From Bombardia bombarda (taxonomy: Eukaryota; Ascomycota; Sordariomycetes; Sordariales; Lasiosphaeriaceae), in the NCBI GenBank assembly GCA_030512295.1, contig JAULSR010000001.1, positions 1,240,001 through 1,304,000 on the forward strand: 64,000 bases of DNA. The letters run 5' to 3'. Position 1 is the stretch's first letter. Every line of letters begins with the position of its first letter. Shown here piece after piece: positions 45,445 through 57,346 of the stretch. Position numbers and translations under genes: made by a program. The notes under the pieces are model-generated. The model saw nothing but the letters and a program-made list of their open reading frames with translations. It searched no databases and was not told where the DNA came from.

Positions 45445-45779
45445 TAGACCCAGGATAGAACCTATACCTTTCAATATCACCTGCAACCCTTTTTACTTCA
45501 TCACAGTTCCTCTCGACTTGGCCTTCCAAGGCATACAGGACTTGGGTGCTTAAATGGCGTAAGGCATCACCCCGTTTAACTAGGGTAGGGCTCCATCATG
45601 ACGTCACGCCATGGTGCTCATCATAGTGTGGATATTTCAAAGCCAATGAGATTGCGTGTTTGGCCCAGATACCAGATGCCTAGTTAACTTGATATGGGCA
45701 GCCCGTCTTTGATTATGTAGTTGGACGAATTCCCATTAATGTCCTCGGCCTGTATCAACACAAATGTCCTCGAGATCTA
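45445..45779. other. accessory-region spacer
   Basis: AT-rich, no gene seen. Confidence 0.5.
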
Positions 45780-46175
45780 TCACGAGACGAACGCAAGCGT
45801 CTCAAGCAAGCGCGCAAGTCATTTCGTAGTAAGATTAAATAAACCCTATAAGAGAAAAGTAGACGACCACAGAGGAGCCAGATCGAGATCGTGGATCCTG
45901 GCCACCTTGGCCGTCTGGACGATATGCCAGCCATGACCCAGTTCCCTGAAGCTCAAAGAGAAGATTTGCCAGGTTTCAATGCACAAAGAACAGATAATCT
46001 TGAAGTCCTATCTGATGTCTATGAGAACCTACCCCAGTCTCCACCTCTGCTCTTCGACAATATGGCCACTTCGACCCGTCAAACGCAGGCCACTGTACAC
46101 CCAACAATGTGGCAACTTGGTCTGGACGAACAGTTCTTTTCGGGGGTGCACCAAGGTTGGGGGGAATCAACGTGA
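45780..46175 (+). pseudogene. decayed ORF of unknown family
   Basis: One frame reads DLSRDERKRLKQARKSFRSK, meets TAA and TAA around 45838-45850, then stays open to 46175 with LGRLDDMPAMTQFPEAQRED and LSDVYENLPQSPPLLFDN. The stretch looks protein-coding on both sides of the stops and both stops could derive from CAA by C-to-T change. I do not recognise the family, and a chance frame is possible. Confidence 0.3.
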
Positions 46176-46325
46176 TATGCCAAATATGGTCACGATGTTG
46201 TAGCCTCAGGATTTGCATCGTCTCTCTGCAGGCCATAGACATGCGAGAAGCCCTCCAATACCTGAAGGGCTAGCCGCGGATGTACCATAACGCTGGATGT
46301 GTCAGAAAACGTGTGTATGTTGGAA

Positions 46326-47945
46326 TCAATTTACTTCAAACTGATGAGACTTGTTGACATGTTTTGTAAGATTTGTAGTGTTAGAAAAGGGACCACAGCC
46401 GAATAGACACCGAGGTTGATCGACAGTGAGGGTTTTGGGGTTTTCCTTAGCAGGAGGCATGTCGACGAGTCGCCCAGCTATGTAGTCCGCCAGCAGATCG
46501 GCGAAGTCCAAGTGAGAGGCTTCCTTAATAAGTAAGTCTCCTATTTTCGAGGCCGCCTTGCTGCTCACCGCGTGAAGCCGCCGGCGAGGGTCATCCATAT
46601 GAGAATTGAACAAATGAGTTGTTGTAAGCCCTCTCTCTCGTAGTTTGTTAGCCTCCTGAAAAGTATGTTTCTCGCCGCTTTAGAAGAAGAAGCATCTCTA
46701 GGCGATCCTTTATGGATTTGATTTTCCCCAGTTTTTTCTTTGCTTCCTCCCCTTGAGATGGAAGTCCTTGATACTCAGATCGGAGGAGTTGGATGTCACT
46801 TCTCTTCTCAAATCCGTCCCAATCATCTTTAGTGATGTAGACCGGGGCCTGATCATCACGTTTCAGAAATGCTTGCCGAGCCCTTGATATAAGGACATCG
46901 GTATCGCCTACCAAACTACCAAAGGATGTTTTCATAAGGTTGGCTCTGATATTAACCGGAAGGTAGCTTGTTTCAAAGACATTTGAAGAATTGGATAGAA
47001 TGAAGTTACGCAGAGGTGCTGTTAAACTGCCTAGAAACAGGGGGTGAGCGCTGAACAAAAGACTTGAGAAAAGGCATGACTTACCATCCAAACGACCGCC
47101 TGTCCCTACTCTTAGAGAGTATGTATGGCCTAAGTTTGTCCTCATCTCGGAGGCCGGTAACAAGGGCGCAGCGATTCCAAATCTCCCAAAATTGATGATA
47201 GCTAATAGGGATGATCTTTTCATCTAACATCGATTCCTTCCATGCGGCTGGGATATATTCAACCTGGGTATCAACTGGCATCTTTCGCTGCAATGCCTGG
47301 CCTGCAGTTGTGTAGTTGTTTTCAAATGCTCCCTTTGCAACGCCCATAGACGTGAAGGATCTGAGAACACAGATGCCTGCATGTGGTACTTTGGTAATCC
47401 AGAAGCCAAGTCTATGTACAGTCCAAATTAGAATTAGTAAAACTGGTAAAGAAGGATAACGATATCCTTACCTGTCTCTTTGGTCTCTCCTGATCCCCTT
47501 ATCCCCCTTGACATGATAAACTATTACCTTAGCCGTAGGGTGATATGTCGCTGGATCATCTGGATCTCGCAGCTAGCCGATTTCAACATCTCTATACTTA
47601 ACTTGCACTAAGCTTGCAGGTCTCCAGCCACCAATAGCACCCAGTTGTACGGCAGTGTGAAAAGCAGCACGAACCTCAGGGCTGCAGGGAATGTCTTGGG
47701 GCCGGGTCCATAAGGTAGTAAGCATCAGCATGACATCTTGCTCTGTTGCTTCTTTCTTTTCACAAGACTGTCCTAATGAAAGCTTCAACTCTATCGTCAA
47801 TTCCGGTAACCACTATAACGTCGTTAGTGACGAGCCCATACACATGGCCATGATCTTGTATACTGACCCGTGCGATCTTATAGGGGGTTTTCTCAGTGCT
47901 GCCTTTGCTCTGAGAATTGTACAGACGATTAAAATAAGCGATTAG
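46326..47945 (-). pseudogene. DUF3435 tyrosine recombinase relic (Starship-captain family)
   Basis: The family (PF11917) contains the tyrosine recombinases that mobilise Starship elements. In order: RPQDIPCSPEVRAAFHTAVQ and GGWRPASLVQVKYRDVEIG (box I Arg), then TAG at about 47574, then LRDPDDPATYHPTAKVIVYHV and RRDQRDR before an intron (GTAAGG...CATAG). Next come SYHQFWEIWNRCALVTGL, RVGTGGRLDG, an intron (GTAAGT...TCTAG) and LTAPLRNFILSNSSNVFETSY (candidate catalytic Tyr). The C-terminal part has RDDQAPVYITKDDWDGFEKR and ANKLRERGLTTTHLFNSHM. A C2H2-like finger (CLFGCGPFSNTTNLTKHVNKSH) precedes the stop at 46326. Lesions: the TAG, a 4-base ATAC tandem duplication near 47130, and an extra T before QEANK near 46662. 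The 5' part before about 47945 is missing. It cannot be functional as read. Confidence 0.72.
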
Positions 47946-48642
47946 GAGGGGCGTGCGAGGCCGACTCAGCGGCCTGGGGGGTGGCGGGGCGTGAACATAC
48001 TTCGGCGCCTAGTCTAGTAGTTGGGTCGGTGACGACCAGCGAATCCCTGGTGCTGTATGTTTATTTTTGCTTTTTTTTCCTTTTATCACTTGTCTTTTTT
48101 TTGTTATTCGCATTATCTTTTTCATGTGGGAGAGAAAAACCCAAAGACGAACGAAAGAAATCGGAATATGAGCGAGTGGTTGGCATGGTTTATTTGTTGC
48201 GTGTTACTATTAAAACAGCTAACACCAGACACCATATCCATACATGAATTGCTGGAGCGAGTCCTTTACTCTTCTTCTCTCTTACAGTATCTGGAGGTCC
48301 TTGATTGTGAATCGGTGTTCTTTCTTCTTCGTACCTTCCCTCTTGAGACGTGTGCGAGCAGAGGCCGCAGTACCCCAGAGGGCCAGCAGGGTACCCATGG
48401 CTCCCCTTAAAGACACGCATAGATGGTCCGGGTGAACTAATCCCTTGATCTGCCTGTGTCTTTCTCTCTGATTGTATGTGTGCACGCGGACAAGGCAGTT
48501 GTTGCGATGATGATAATTTCAGAGCAGCGGTGGCTGCAGTGATATCAACGATTTCATCTCTCGCTAACCAGACCACCCATGTAGACGCGCACACACACAA
48601 CCAAAAACAGGTATCGTGCTCAGACCGTGGCTGCCTATCTTC
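47946..48642. other. right edge of the accessory stretch
   Basis: A sharp GC-rich segment (47945-48000) abuts the truncated recombinase, followed by T-rich sequence at 48060-48130. No gene supported. It is the candidate border between the accessory stretch and conserved chromosomal DNA. Confidence 0.45.
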
Positions 48643-49675
48643 TTAGATTCGGAGAACTAGGATGCCCAGGAAGAAAGCTGCTGCAAGAGACACCATGGTA
48701 CCAATGGGCTGTAGGCTGCCCGCGGCGCCCGTGAGGGCAGCGGCGCTGGATGACGTAGAGGCAGGACTATCGGTAGTAGAGACCGAAGTAGCAGCCTCAG
48801 CACCACCGCTAGGGGTCGATGCTGAAGAGCCAGTAGCAGAGTCTGTGGTAGCTAAACGATCAGTATATCTATCATATTATATTTTAACATCAAAAGACAA
48901 CCAGACGAAATCACTCACCATCACCAAGCTTAGCGCACTCGGCCACGAGAGTTGCATTACTCTTGAGCGCCGCCAGCTTCGTCTGGGCCTCCTCAGCCTT
49001 GGCCTGGACCTTCTCCGCGCTCCTGGTCGAGTTGCCCTTGAACTTGGACGAGTCCACGGCCGTCGCGTTTGCCGCGGCGCGATCGACCTGCTTCTGCAGC
49101 TTAGCCATCTCCCCGCAGTCGTCCTTGGTCTGCTCAACGGCGCAAAACTGCGTCAGCGTGGCGTTGGCCTGCAGCTCGACGAGCACAGTGACGCCGGCGG
49201 CGGCCTTGGCCTTGAGGGAGTCGGCGCGTGTCGCGTTGCCCTTGCTCTTCTCGTCGAGGGCAGTCTGGTTAGCCACGAGGGCCTGCAGCTTGGTGAGCTC
49301 CTTGATCTGGTCGCACGAGTCGGCCATGGCGGACACGGCAAACACCTGGTTGCATGTGTCGAGGAGGGTCGAGTTGGCCTGCAGGGCAGCGAGCTGCGTG
49401 GCGGCCGTGGCGGCCTTGGCCTTGATGGTGTCGGCGCGGGTTGCGTTGTTCTTGGTGACCTCATCGAGGCGCGTCTGGTTGGCGGCGAGCGAGGTCAGCT
49501 CGGTGAGGTGGGCGAGCTGGCGGCAGGCCGACTTGGCCGAGGTACCGTTGCCGTCGGCGGAGGCGGTGGCGTTCTTGAAGTTCCTGCCGTTACCGTTACC
49601 GTTGTCATCGCCGCCACGGGGGAGGGCCATGACGGAACCGGCCGCGGTGAGGACGAGGATGGAGAGGAACTTCAT
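48643..49675 (-). CDS. GPI-anchored secreted repeat protein
   Basis: Two exons on the minus strand, 49675-48919 and 48851-48643 (phase 1; donor GTGAGT, acceptor TTTAG). Product about 321 residues. Signal peptide MKFLSILVLTAAGSVMALP. The body contains three related units of about 65-70 residues, each with a Cys-led block, ANQTxLDE, KxNATRAD, IKAKAA and LxANSTLL, with many N-x-S/T sequons and predicted helical character. After the intron comes a Ser/Thr-rich stalk (ATGSSASTPSGG, TDSPASTSSS) and a hydrophobic end (TMVSLAAAFFLGILVL), the layout of a GPI-anchored cell-wall protein. Function is unknown. A 366-codon open frame on the opposite strand is a shadow of its regular Ala/Lys/Asn codon use. 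Confidence 0.75.
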
Positions 49676-52280
49676 GATGGAGATATGATTTGGATGTTTG
49701 GGTTCGGTGAGAGCTGGGACGATAACCAAAGAATAAAAGACGATAGACAGAATAGAGAGTAGAACTTGAATTCGATCAACAAGCTTGAGCGGACCGGCCG
49801 TTCAGGAAGAAAGTAAACAAGACGAAAGAAGAAAGAAAAGGGGGAGAGAGAAGCGAAGAGTGCGGACTCGGTGTTTTCTGCTGCTGCTACTACTGCTGAC
49901 AGAGATGGATAATAATTCAGATTGAGTTCTTGGCTTTCCTCTCGCCATTATATACGAAGCCAAGACTGGCCACAACGGGGAGCAAACAGAGGCTCAAACT
50001 CGGCCGCGTCACCAGCGTAGAATACTGGAGGGACAAGGGGGGAGGAAACAACGACGAAGCGTCCAAGTCAGTCTGTCTCCATTAAGCAGAAACCGGGTGT
50101 GGGGCCAGCTTCGTCTCATCTAGACGCCACGGTTCATGATTGACCCTGGGATTATTCGTCAAGCTTGCCTCATTAGCGAGTCGATTTACCTGGTTGAAGA
50201 TAAGATCTAGGGGGTTGATCAATTCAATCGCCTCTCGCGGTCGCGGTCTGTCCATGCCATCATAATTCATAACCAGATGGAAAGAGAAGGAAAGTGGCCA
50301 TCATGCTGCCAGAACTGCTGGCTACTGCTGCTGCGAGAATAGAAACGAAAAGAGAGAGCCCACTTGTCCATCCATGGCCAGAGTCGGGAGACCAAAGAGC
50401 CAAAACGACTCGTTCTGTTTCACAAGAGCAGGTGAGGTAAGGAAGAGATCCATCGTAGCCGGCCAGTGGTGGGTGGGGTTGGGGACTGGGGGTATTTCTC
50501 TACCCAAGTCAAACTCGATTCGTCTCTTGCCTTTGCCTTGCGTGACTGGCGACACCGGGGGTATCATGAATCGTCCACTCGTTTATCGCCATGCCATCTC
50601 ACATCGCTGAGTTGAATGGTGATTGAAGAACAGAGAAAGTAGGAGTAGAAATTATGGTTCCAGTTTCGTCCCCCGATACTGTAGCTTGCCACAGGGCGTG
50701 CCTTCCCGCAGTTCAACACCCAGATCAACCAACCACAGCGTGCAAAAGGGGCGCCAAGGATTGTGGGGAATACTGCACCAGGACACACCACAGGGCATTT
50801 CGCAGGGATCCATCATGTCTGCCGAACATCAGCAACAATTCGTGATCATCCATCCGCCCTCAAACACGGCCGCGCGGGCAGCCCAAGAACTGAACCGAAC
50901 CGAGATCCATGATTGCACGCACCCTTCCCTTTCCCCCCCCTCCCTTGTGTGCATCAGAATTCGGGGTCGCCACCGTCTCGTCATTGCATTTTTCTATTTT
51001 TGACGATTCACGACAGGGTTTAATAGGCATGGAATTAAGGACAGTGACTGAGTACCCTTTGTACAGCTAACTAAACCCATCAATCCCATCCATCCATTAA
51101 CCCATCATTCTTGATATATTGTCTGATTGTAGGTATACATACAGACATAGCTGACTGATAAAATTTCCTCTCCCTTCTCAGCTCCGAAGTCCGTGTATTA
51201 GCCCAAATCTAGTACATACACACTCCTGGACGTACGCAGTCCGCGTTTCAAGGAGGTGTATGTACATACGTCTAACAACACTACCTCCCAGCACTGAACC
51301 ACTGACTCAACCAAGCCTTTGTCATTCTCTCGCATGTTTCTCCACATATCCGTCTTTACTGTATTATAACCATCGAACGAGAGTGACGGGAGCACTCGGA
51401 CAGGACTCATTACTCACCAGGGTTTGCCTCTCCGAGACGGAGAACCAGAAACATCAACATTAGCAACAGGTTAGTGATGAAACGACACACATACAAGGAT
51501 TACCATGCAACACTCTTTATAATCAGGAACTGGACCTAACCAACATCAGTCGAAAAGAAAGTTAAAAAATATAACCCTCTCGATTGAAGTGCTGAAAAGG
51601 AATACATATAGCTATCCGACTACTATGCATAGATCTGTATATCCGTCCGTCCGTCCTTCCGTCCAATGTTCCGTCCTTCTTCCCGAAAGCCACGAACTTT
51701 CCGGTTCCGAGGCAGCCAGCTAGCTGATCAACCTGTCACCATCCATATACCATACCTACCTACCCACCTAGAGAGTGGACGATCGAGGCCATGCTCTGGA
51801 TCCCAACCACCAGGCCCTCGCGATGCTAGCCTGTCCGTGTCCGTCCTCACAAAAAGAAAAGCCTAGAGAACCGACTCAACTGTCCGTAACGCCAATTCCA
51901 TGTGCGTGCGTGTTTCTTCCATTCTCCCCGAATGCGCATCTAATATCCCACCCGATGCCCAGAAAACATATAAAAAACCCCCCTCCAAAATGTGTATGAG
52001 TGATTGTAGAGAAAAAAAAAGAAGAAAAAAAGGAAGGGAAAGTGGGTATATGAGTGATTGTAGAGAACCAGATAAAAGAAAAAGGGAAAGTGGGTATCAA
52101 ATGAATGCCAGAAGAAAAGTAAGTGAAAAGGAACAAAGGAACTCTCGAGACCTCAACCACGATCCAGTCAGCCACCGCACATCTTCCATGGGTGAGCACA
52201 ACCAGGTCATCCATGTACGTGCCCGGCACACCACCCGCGCCCAGCAGAAAGAGAGAGAGGTATATGTAGAGAGAGGGCCC
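49676..52280. other. intergenic region
   Basis: About 2.6 kb, with the promoter of the GPI protein at its left. An imperfect direct duplication lies at 51992-52098, just beyond the stop of the phosphatase-like gene. No gene supported. Confidence 0.6.
51992..52098. repeat. imperfect tandem duplication (~55 bp)
   Basis: TATGAGTGATTGTAGAGAA is followed by a purine-rich stretch and GGGAAAGTGGGTAT, and the same order recurs immediately after. Copies begin near 51994 and 52048. It lies in the 3' flank of the phosphatase-like gene. Confidence 0.75.
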
Positions 52281-54184
52281 TCAGAACTCGCGCGGCTTCA
52301 CAGGCGCAACGCCCATCTCGCTGATATCATCATCATCGATATCCCTCAACGAGCGCACAGAACGCTTCGACTGAATCGTCGCCCCGGCGGCGGCAGCCGT
52401 AACCGTAACTGCGACCGCCGTGGGTTTCGTCACCTGCTCGACATCACCACCACCACCAGAACCACCCGCCCTCCCGCCACCGCGCAGCTCCCAGCTGCCC
52501 GTGCGCTCATGACGCGCGCCGCTCTTGGCATACGCAATGTCCGTGTCGCTGGCCATCTTCTCTGCGCCTCTGAACCCGCCCAGCGTGCTGCTGCGCTGTT
52601 TCGGATCCGCGTTGCGGTGAAAGCGAATACCGCCCATGAGGATGGCTCCGAGGAGGGCCAGCCCGATCAGAGAAATCGACGCGGCTGCCCCAATGACACC
52701 CGCGACCGCCGGACTCATGGCTGCTGCTTGAGCGGCGGCACCAGCGGCATTACCGCCGTCACTGCTGCCAGATGACGAAGTGTCGCCGCTCCCCCCCGAG
52801 GACTCACTAAATTCCAAGCAGAACGGAGCTACGCTGTTACAGACTCCGCACCAGCCAGGAACGCTGTCGATATCAAACCGCTCCATCGAGGCTTTGAACT
52901 CCGCCCAAGTAATGCGGCTCATCTCGTTTCCGTTCCCAAACAGAGGGTACTGGGTCAACTTTGCGGCCGGGTCGGTACCGTTGCGGTACAGGAAGCGCAC
53001 CCACAGGTCCTCATCCGCCGGATACACCGAGTCGTTACCGCCGATGGAATACAGCTCAAAGACCATGGCGGCTCCCGGGTTGGGCAGGGCTAGGAAGTTG
53101 TCGCCAGAGGGCCCGCCGATCGCATCGGACAGAGTGAAGAAGGAGATGAAGGGCTCTTGGGTGGTGAATTGCAGGCTGAGCTTGCTCGTCACGCCAGCCT
53201 GGCTGATGTTGTCGTCAAACGAATTCAGGACCTTGGTGGCCATGGACCGACCCGCGATGGCGCGGATATTGTCGCCAGGGGTGTTCCCATAGGCCGTGAG
53301 GTTGGCGTTTTTGTTTGTCTGCTCCCTTGCCGCCAGGTCCGCTAGGCTGACCAGCTGGCCGCTGGTGATATTCGATTTTCCGTGGTGGTATTCGTAGGCG
53401 GCGTAGTCGTACAGCTCGTATGCATGGTCGAAGTTGGTCTCATCTGGATCGAAATCCTTGTGGAATGTCTGGTTGTAGAGCTCGGCATAAAAGTTGGTGT
53501 TGGTATCTGCCGCCTTAACGGCCATGGCGTCGAACCGAGACAATATCTTGGACCTCTCATACTGGGAGCAACCTACGTGGCCTTGGATCCTGTAAACAAA
53601 AAAACATATGAGCAAATCTAGGGGACCTCACATCATTTCACACGCGACTATCTAGGGAAAACATACCAAATAGACTCCTGATCTAGCAGAGACGCCGACT
53701 TGATGTTTGGATACTGGTAACCATCCAGGGGATAGTTCAGCATGGTGCCGTTGGCAAGTGTAGCGGCCTCCATGCCGCCAGCACTTTCGGCGAAAGCCTG
53801 AGTTCTCGGGGGGTAGAGACCTTGCAGGAAGGCCAATGCGCTGCCGAATGTGAAGCTGTCCGTGCTTGAGGCGATGTCAAGCTGGCTGTTTTCAATGGCA
53901 ATCCTCCCAATGCCAACTATCGGCGCCGATACATCATCATCGTCGTAGTCGACGCCCAAGTTTTCCGTCCAATCCAGGTAGCGATCGCGGAACAGGGCGC
54001 CCTGGGAAAGCATCTGCTGGGCCCCTATAGGGGTCAACGAGGGGTTACGTCCGTGTATGGGCGTCGTCTCGCCATGCAGAAGCCAGACAGAAGACGACCA
54101 TATGTGCTCGCTCGTGGACTGGACGGCTTCAGTTGGCGCGGCGGCAAGGGCCAGGCCAAGGACTGCTGCAGAGAGGAGAGCCAT
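52281..54184 (-). CDS. histidine-acid-phosphatase-like membrane protein with degenerate active site
   Basis: Two exons, 54184-53667 and 53589-52281 (phase 2, donor GTATGT, acceptor TACAG). Product about 608 residues. Signal peptide MALLSAAVLGLALAAAPTEA. The fold of branch-2 histidine acid phosphatases is recognisable: LTPIGAQQMLSQGALFRDRYL, FTFGSALAFLQGLYPP, the paired Cys in GWCGVCNSVAPFC. However, the catalytic RHGxRxP is LHGETTP (WLLHGETTPIHG) and the proton-donor HD is replaced in FFTLSDAIGG. It is therefore probably not a phosphatase. After a Gly/Ser linker there is one membrane helix (AGVIGAAASISLIGLALLGAIL) and a cytosolic tail of about 100 residues ending VKPREF. It may be a cell-surface sensor or scaffold; that is inference. 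Confidence 0.8.
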
Positions 54185-57100
54185 GGCGGTATGGCTCTGG
54201 TGACAGACGGTTTTGGCGTGAGAATGACCTTGTCATGCAGCCCCAGAAGGCAGAGACACGGGGGCAGGATAAGAGGTCTAAGGACTGTAGGAACAAACTC
54301 TAGGTATGTAGGTAGCTATGCATAGAGAGAGGTAGACTTAAGGCAGGCGGGTGAAGATCACGGACGACTAAGACGGAAGAATTGTCTCGGATGGGGTAGA
54401 GGTTCGAGGTCGAAGAGCTTGGAGCTTGGAGCTTCAAGCAACGAAAGGTGGGGGAGAGACAACACAGAGAGAGCTCTACCTGCCGTCGTGGAAGGAGGGA
54501 AGGAAAGTGGGAGGGAGCGGTCTGTAGTACATCTATGCATCTGCATGCAGGCAAAGGCAGGTAAAGCTCCCCTCGCTCCCGTACGGTCCGCCCATCTTTG
54601 TCTTTGTCCCTGTTTACGTCGGTCCAGATCCATGTGGTGGTGCACTACTAAACTCTCAGTATGCCCTGCGTGATCATTGACGGCAGAAAGAGGGCAGGCA
54701 AGGGACCTGGAAGCTGCAGGTCTATCTGCAAACCGCCCACACCGATCGTCATTGCCTCAGCATTGGTTGCCCGCAGACCAGTGAGAAGGAAGCTGCGATG
54801 GTGTCACTTCACGTCACTCGACTCTGGCTGCAGCAACTGCAGCCGTTGCAACTTGCAGCCCACACCAGGAACACTGCTCCGGTGGCCGCAGACGACGACT
54901 CGAGATAACTACGTAACAAAGCAGTAAATAAGAAGGAAAACATGTTCAAGTGTGCGTGCCAAACCTGACGTAACTGACGCCAACGAGGGGCATCTTCTCA
55001 TCATTGCGAGCTCAGGCACGGAAAGAGGGGTGGTGGACGATAACGATTGAATAGCGACAGGGGGGCAGAGCTCCCGCATTGAGCTGTTATCCGTTATCAG
55101 GCGTGCATCCCATGTCCACCGCCCGCATGTTTAGGTAACAGTGGGCCCCACCTGGACACGTCCATTGGGCCAATCACCCGAGACCTGTCAGAAGTGCTGA
55201 GAAAGTGCTTGCAGAAGATCCCCACGCGATCTACTAGATAATTCTAGCCGTCCTCGGAAAGGCGGTGGCAGGGGTCACATTGTGCCCAGCCGCCGATAAG
55301 AGGACCTGCCATCGGGATTCGGGATGCCATCCATCACGACGAGGAGGATTTGACAAGCGCTGCCGTGTGAGTGTGAGTGACAGCTCCCTCGGCTAGACCG
55401 ATCCTGGGGAATCGTTAGGGGTCTTCTGGATCACGGCAGCAACAGCACGACGACTGCCATTGCTACTTGCATTCGTCGGCTTCCATTGGGGACTACTGTA
55501 TTCGTACCTGACTGGCCGCGATGTGTGTGACGGTGGGTGTGGTTGGTAGTCGTCAGTTACACAGCACCAAAGACGCTATCCGATTGCATTCATCGGGTAA
55601 AGAATATTGGCAATTAGACAGGTATTACGGAGTTGCTGATCCTATATTGAGTCGGGGGTTATCGTTGTTGATGAGTTATCGTTCTCTTGTGCCGAATGCG
55701 TCAACCCAATGCCCGCCTCATGGAAGAATTGGCCCTTCCTTTCTTCACACTCAACAACCGAGACCGGGTAACTGAGGTAAGCCATACGGTGAAAGAACTT
55801 GGGTTTCTCATTCCGGGTTGAAAAGCCAATGATGCCGGGTTTGTGCAAATTGGTCATATCAATCCCGCAAAAGCGCGGCCGCCCGGACCAGAGAAGAAAA
55901 AAGAGGGGGAAAGAAGATGATGGCATGAAAAACCCAGGGGACAGAGAGTTATAATCCCAGAAAGTGAGGGTGTAAACGGCTACAACGGCGACCTAAAAAT
56001 CCCTGACATGATGGGAGTAGCGCTGGGGGGCACTGTCCATATTAATAAGCCCAAGGAAGGCAGCGCTCTTCGTCTTGTCCAGCTCCAGGAAGGAGCTAGC
56101 CGAGGAACCCTAGCTGGACCTGGAAAGGCATAAGCACAACGTGCCTGCCCTATTTCGCAGAATCAGACCGCATTTGGCGGTGGCCCAGTATCCCCCATCG
56201 CTTTCGCTTTCACAGCAACACCTGGGCTCTCTCTCAGTGGCAGCCTGCTCAGCCCATCTCGAAAAAGATGAAGGCTAACTCCGTATCCAACCGTTTGTTC
56301 AATTTCGCTCCCCGCGGCGGTCGTCAGCAAGCTAGCAATAGCAGCATGGAACCTCCACAGAAAGTAAGCAGTAACGGATCCTGTTGTCGATCGAACGCGA
56401 CACAACAGGACGGCGCCGAGGGAACACCAACTAACGAGGGCGCGGGCGCGCGGACAGCTCCCATTGAACGACCATGGATGCCATGTGTCGACGGGCCTTT
56501 GGCTTGGGCCCACTGAGAGGCGGCGTCCGAAGTCTCGTGCAGCACGAAGTACTGTGTAGAAGCAATCTTCCATCGCGGCTTCGGCTCCATCTTCGAATGA
56601 GGGGGGAAGGAAGAGAGGATGGTGACAAGCGCCCAAAGACGCAGGACACACACACACCACAGGCGCCGCCAGCGGTTACCACTAACTGGTGAGCCAGTGG
56701 CCGCATCCATCTCATAGGCAGTGCCAGTTCATTGGAGAGGCTGCCGCATCGTCGCATTGAAGTGGATTCATGTCCATCTCCTCGGGGCATCGCCAAGTAA
56801 TACTAGCAAGTCTGTTGTTGTCCAGTTCGTCCCGATTGTCTGTTTCTTTTACCTTGCTCGTACTGAGTAAATGAGAATGAGAGACATGAGCTGTCAGGGG
56901 GGTTGGCTGAGGTGGTGGAGAGAGTCTTCGTTTTTGGTCGGCGGCCCTGTCGACAAGTTTCAAAGGACTACGCCGCCGCCGCCGCCTCCGGCCCCCAGCT
57001 CTTCTGTAAATGGACGGATGGGTGTGCAATGGTGCATGCACAAGCAAGCCAGCTGCTCCATGCAGTTGGTACGGATTACTTGCCTATTGCTGTGCGTGCT

Positions 57101-57346
57101 GGTATGCTAGGTGCTGTCTGTCCCAGCAGGATGGGCTTACGGGCTTTATTGGCCCCAAGAAGAGACAGCGAAAGCAAAGTGAGCAGAGCACTCGGCCGGC
57201 TGGGTTCAATTTTCCTTTTCCCCTTTCCTCTTATCTGTCGCTGGCTTCCCCAACGCCTCCATCTATGCGATCCTGTCTTGTGATCTCTTGATGGTTTTGC
57301 TCTCCCCCGGCCCTGATCGGATGATGATGCGCAGGGTGGCACAATC
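54185..57346. other. long divergent intergenic region
   Basis: About 3.2 kb between two genes for single-pass surface proteins, with no supported coding region on either strand. The open frames of 70-165 codons have no domain or splice logic. Confidence 0.55.

Noticed and set aside
46326..47945. Intact, active Starship captain
   Set aside because: A stop, two frameshifts and a missing 5' end are visible, and no element borders can be identified from this sequence alone.
48662..49762. 366-codon plus-strand open frame
   Set aside because: Fully antisense to the GPI repeat protein; its Leu/Val-rich composition is the shadow of regular Ala/Asn/Lys codons, and the minus strand has a signal peptide, splice sites and repeats.
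56163..56660. 165-codon minus-strand ORF
   Set aside because: No homologous motif, no splice continuation, and several similar-length frames overlap it on both strands.
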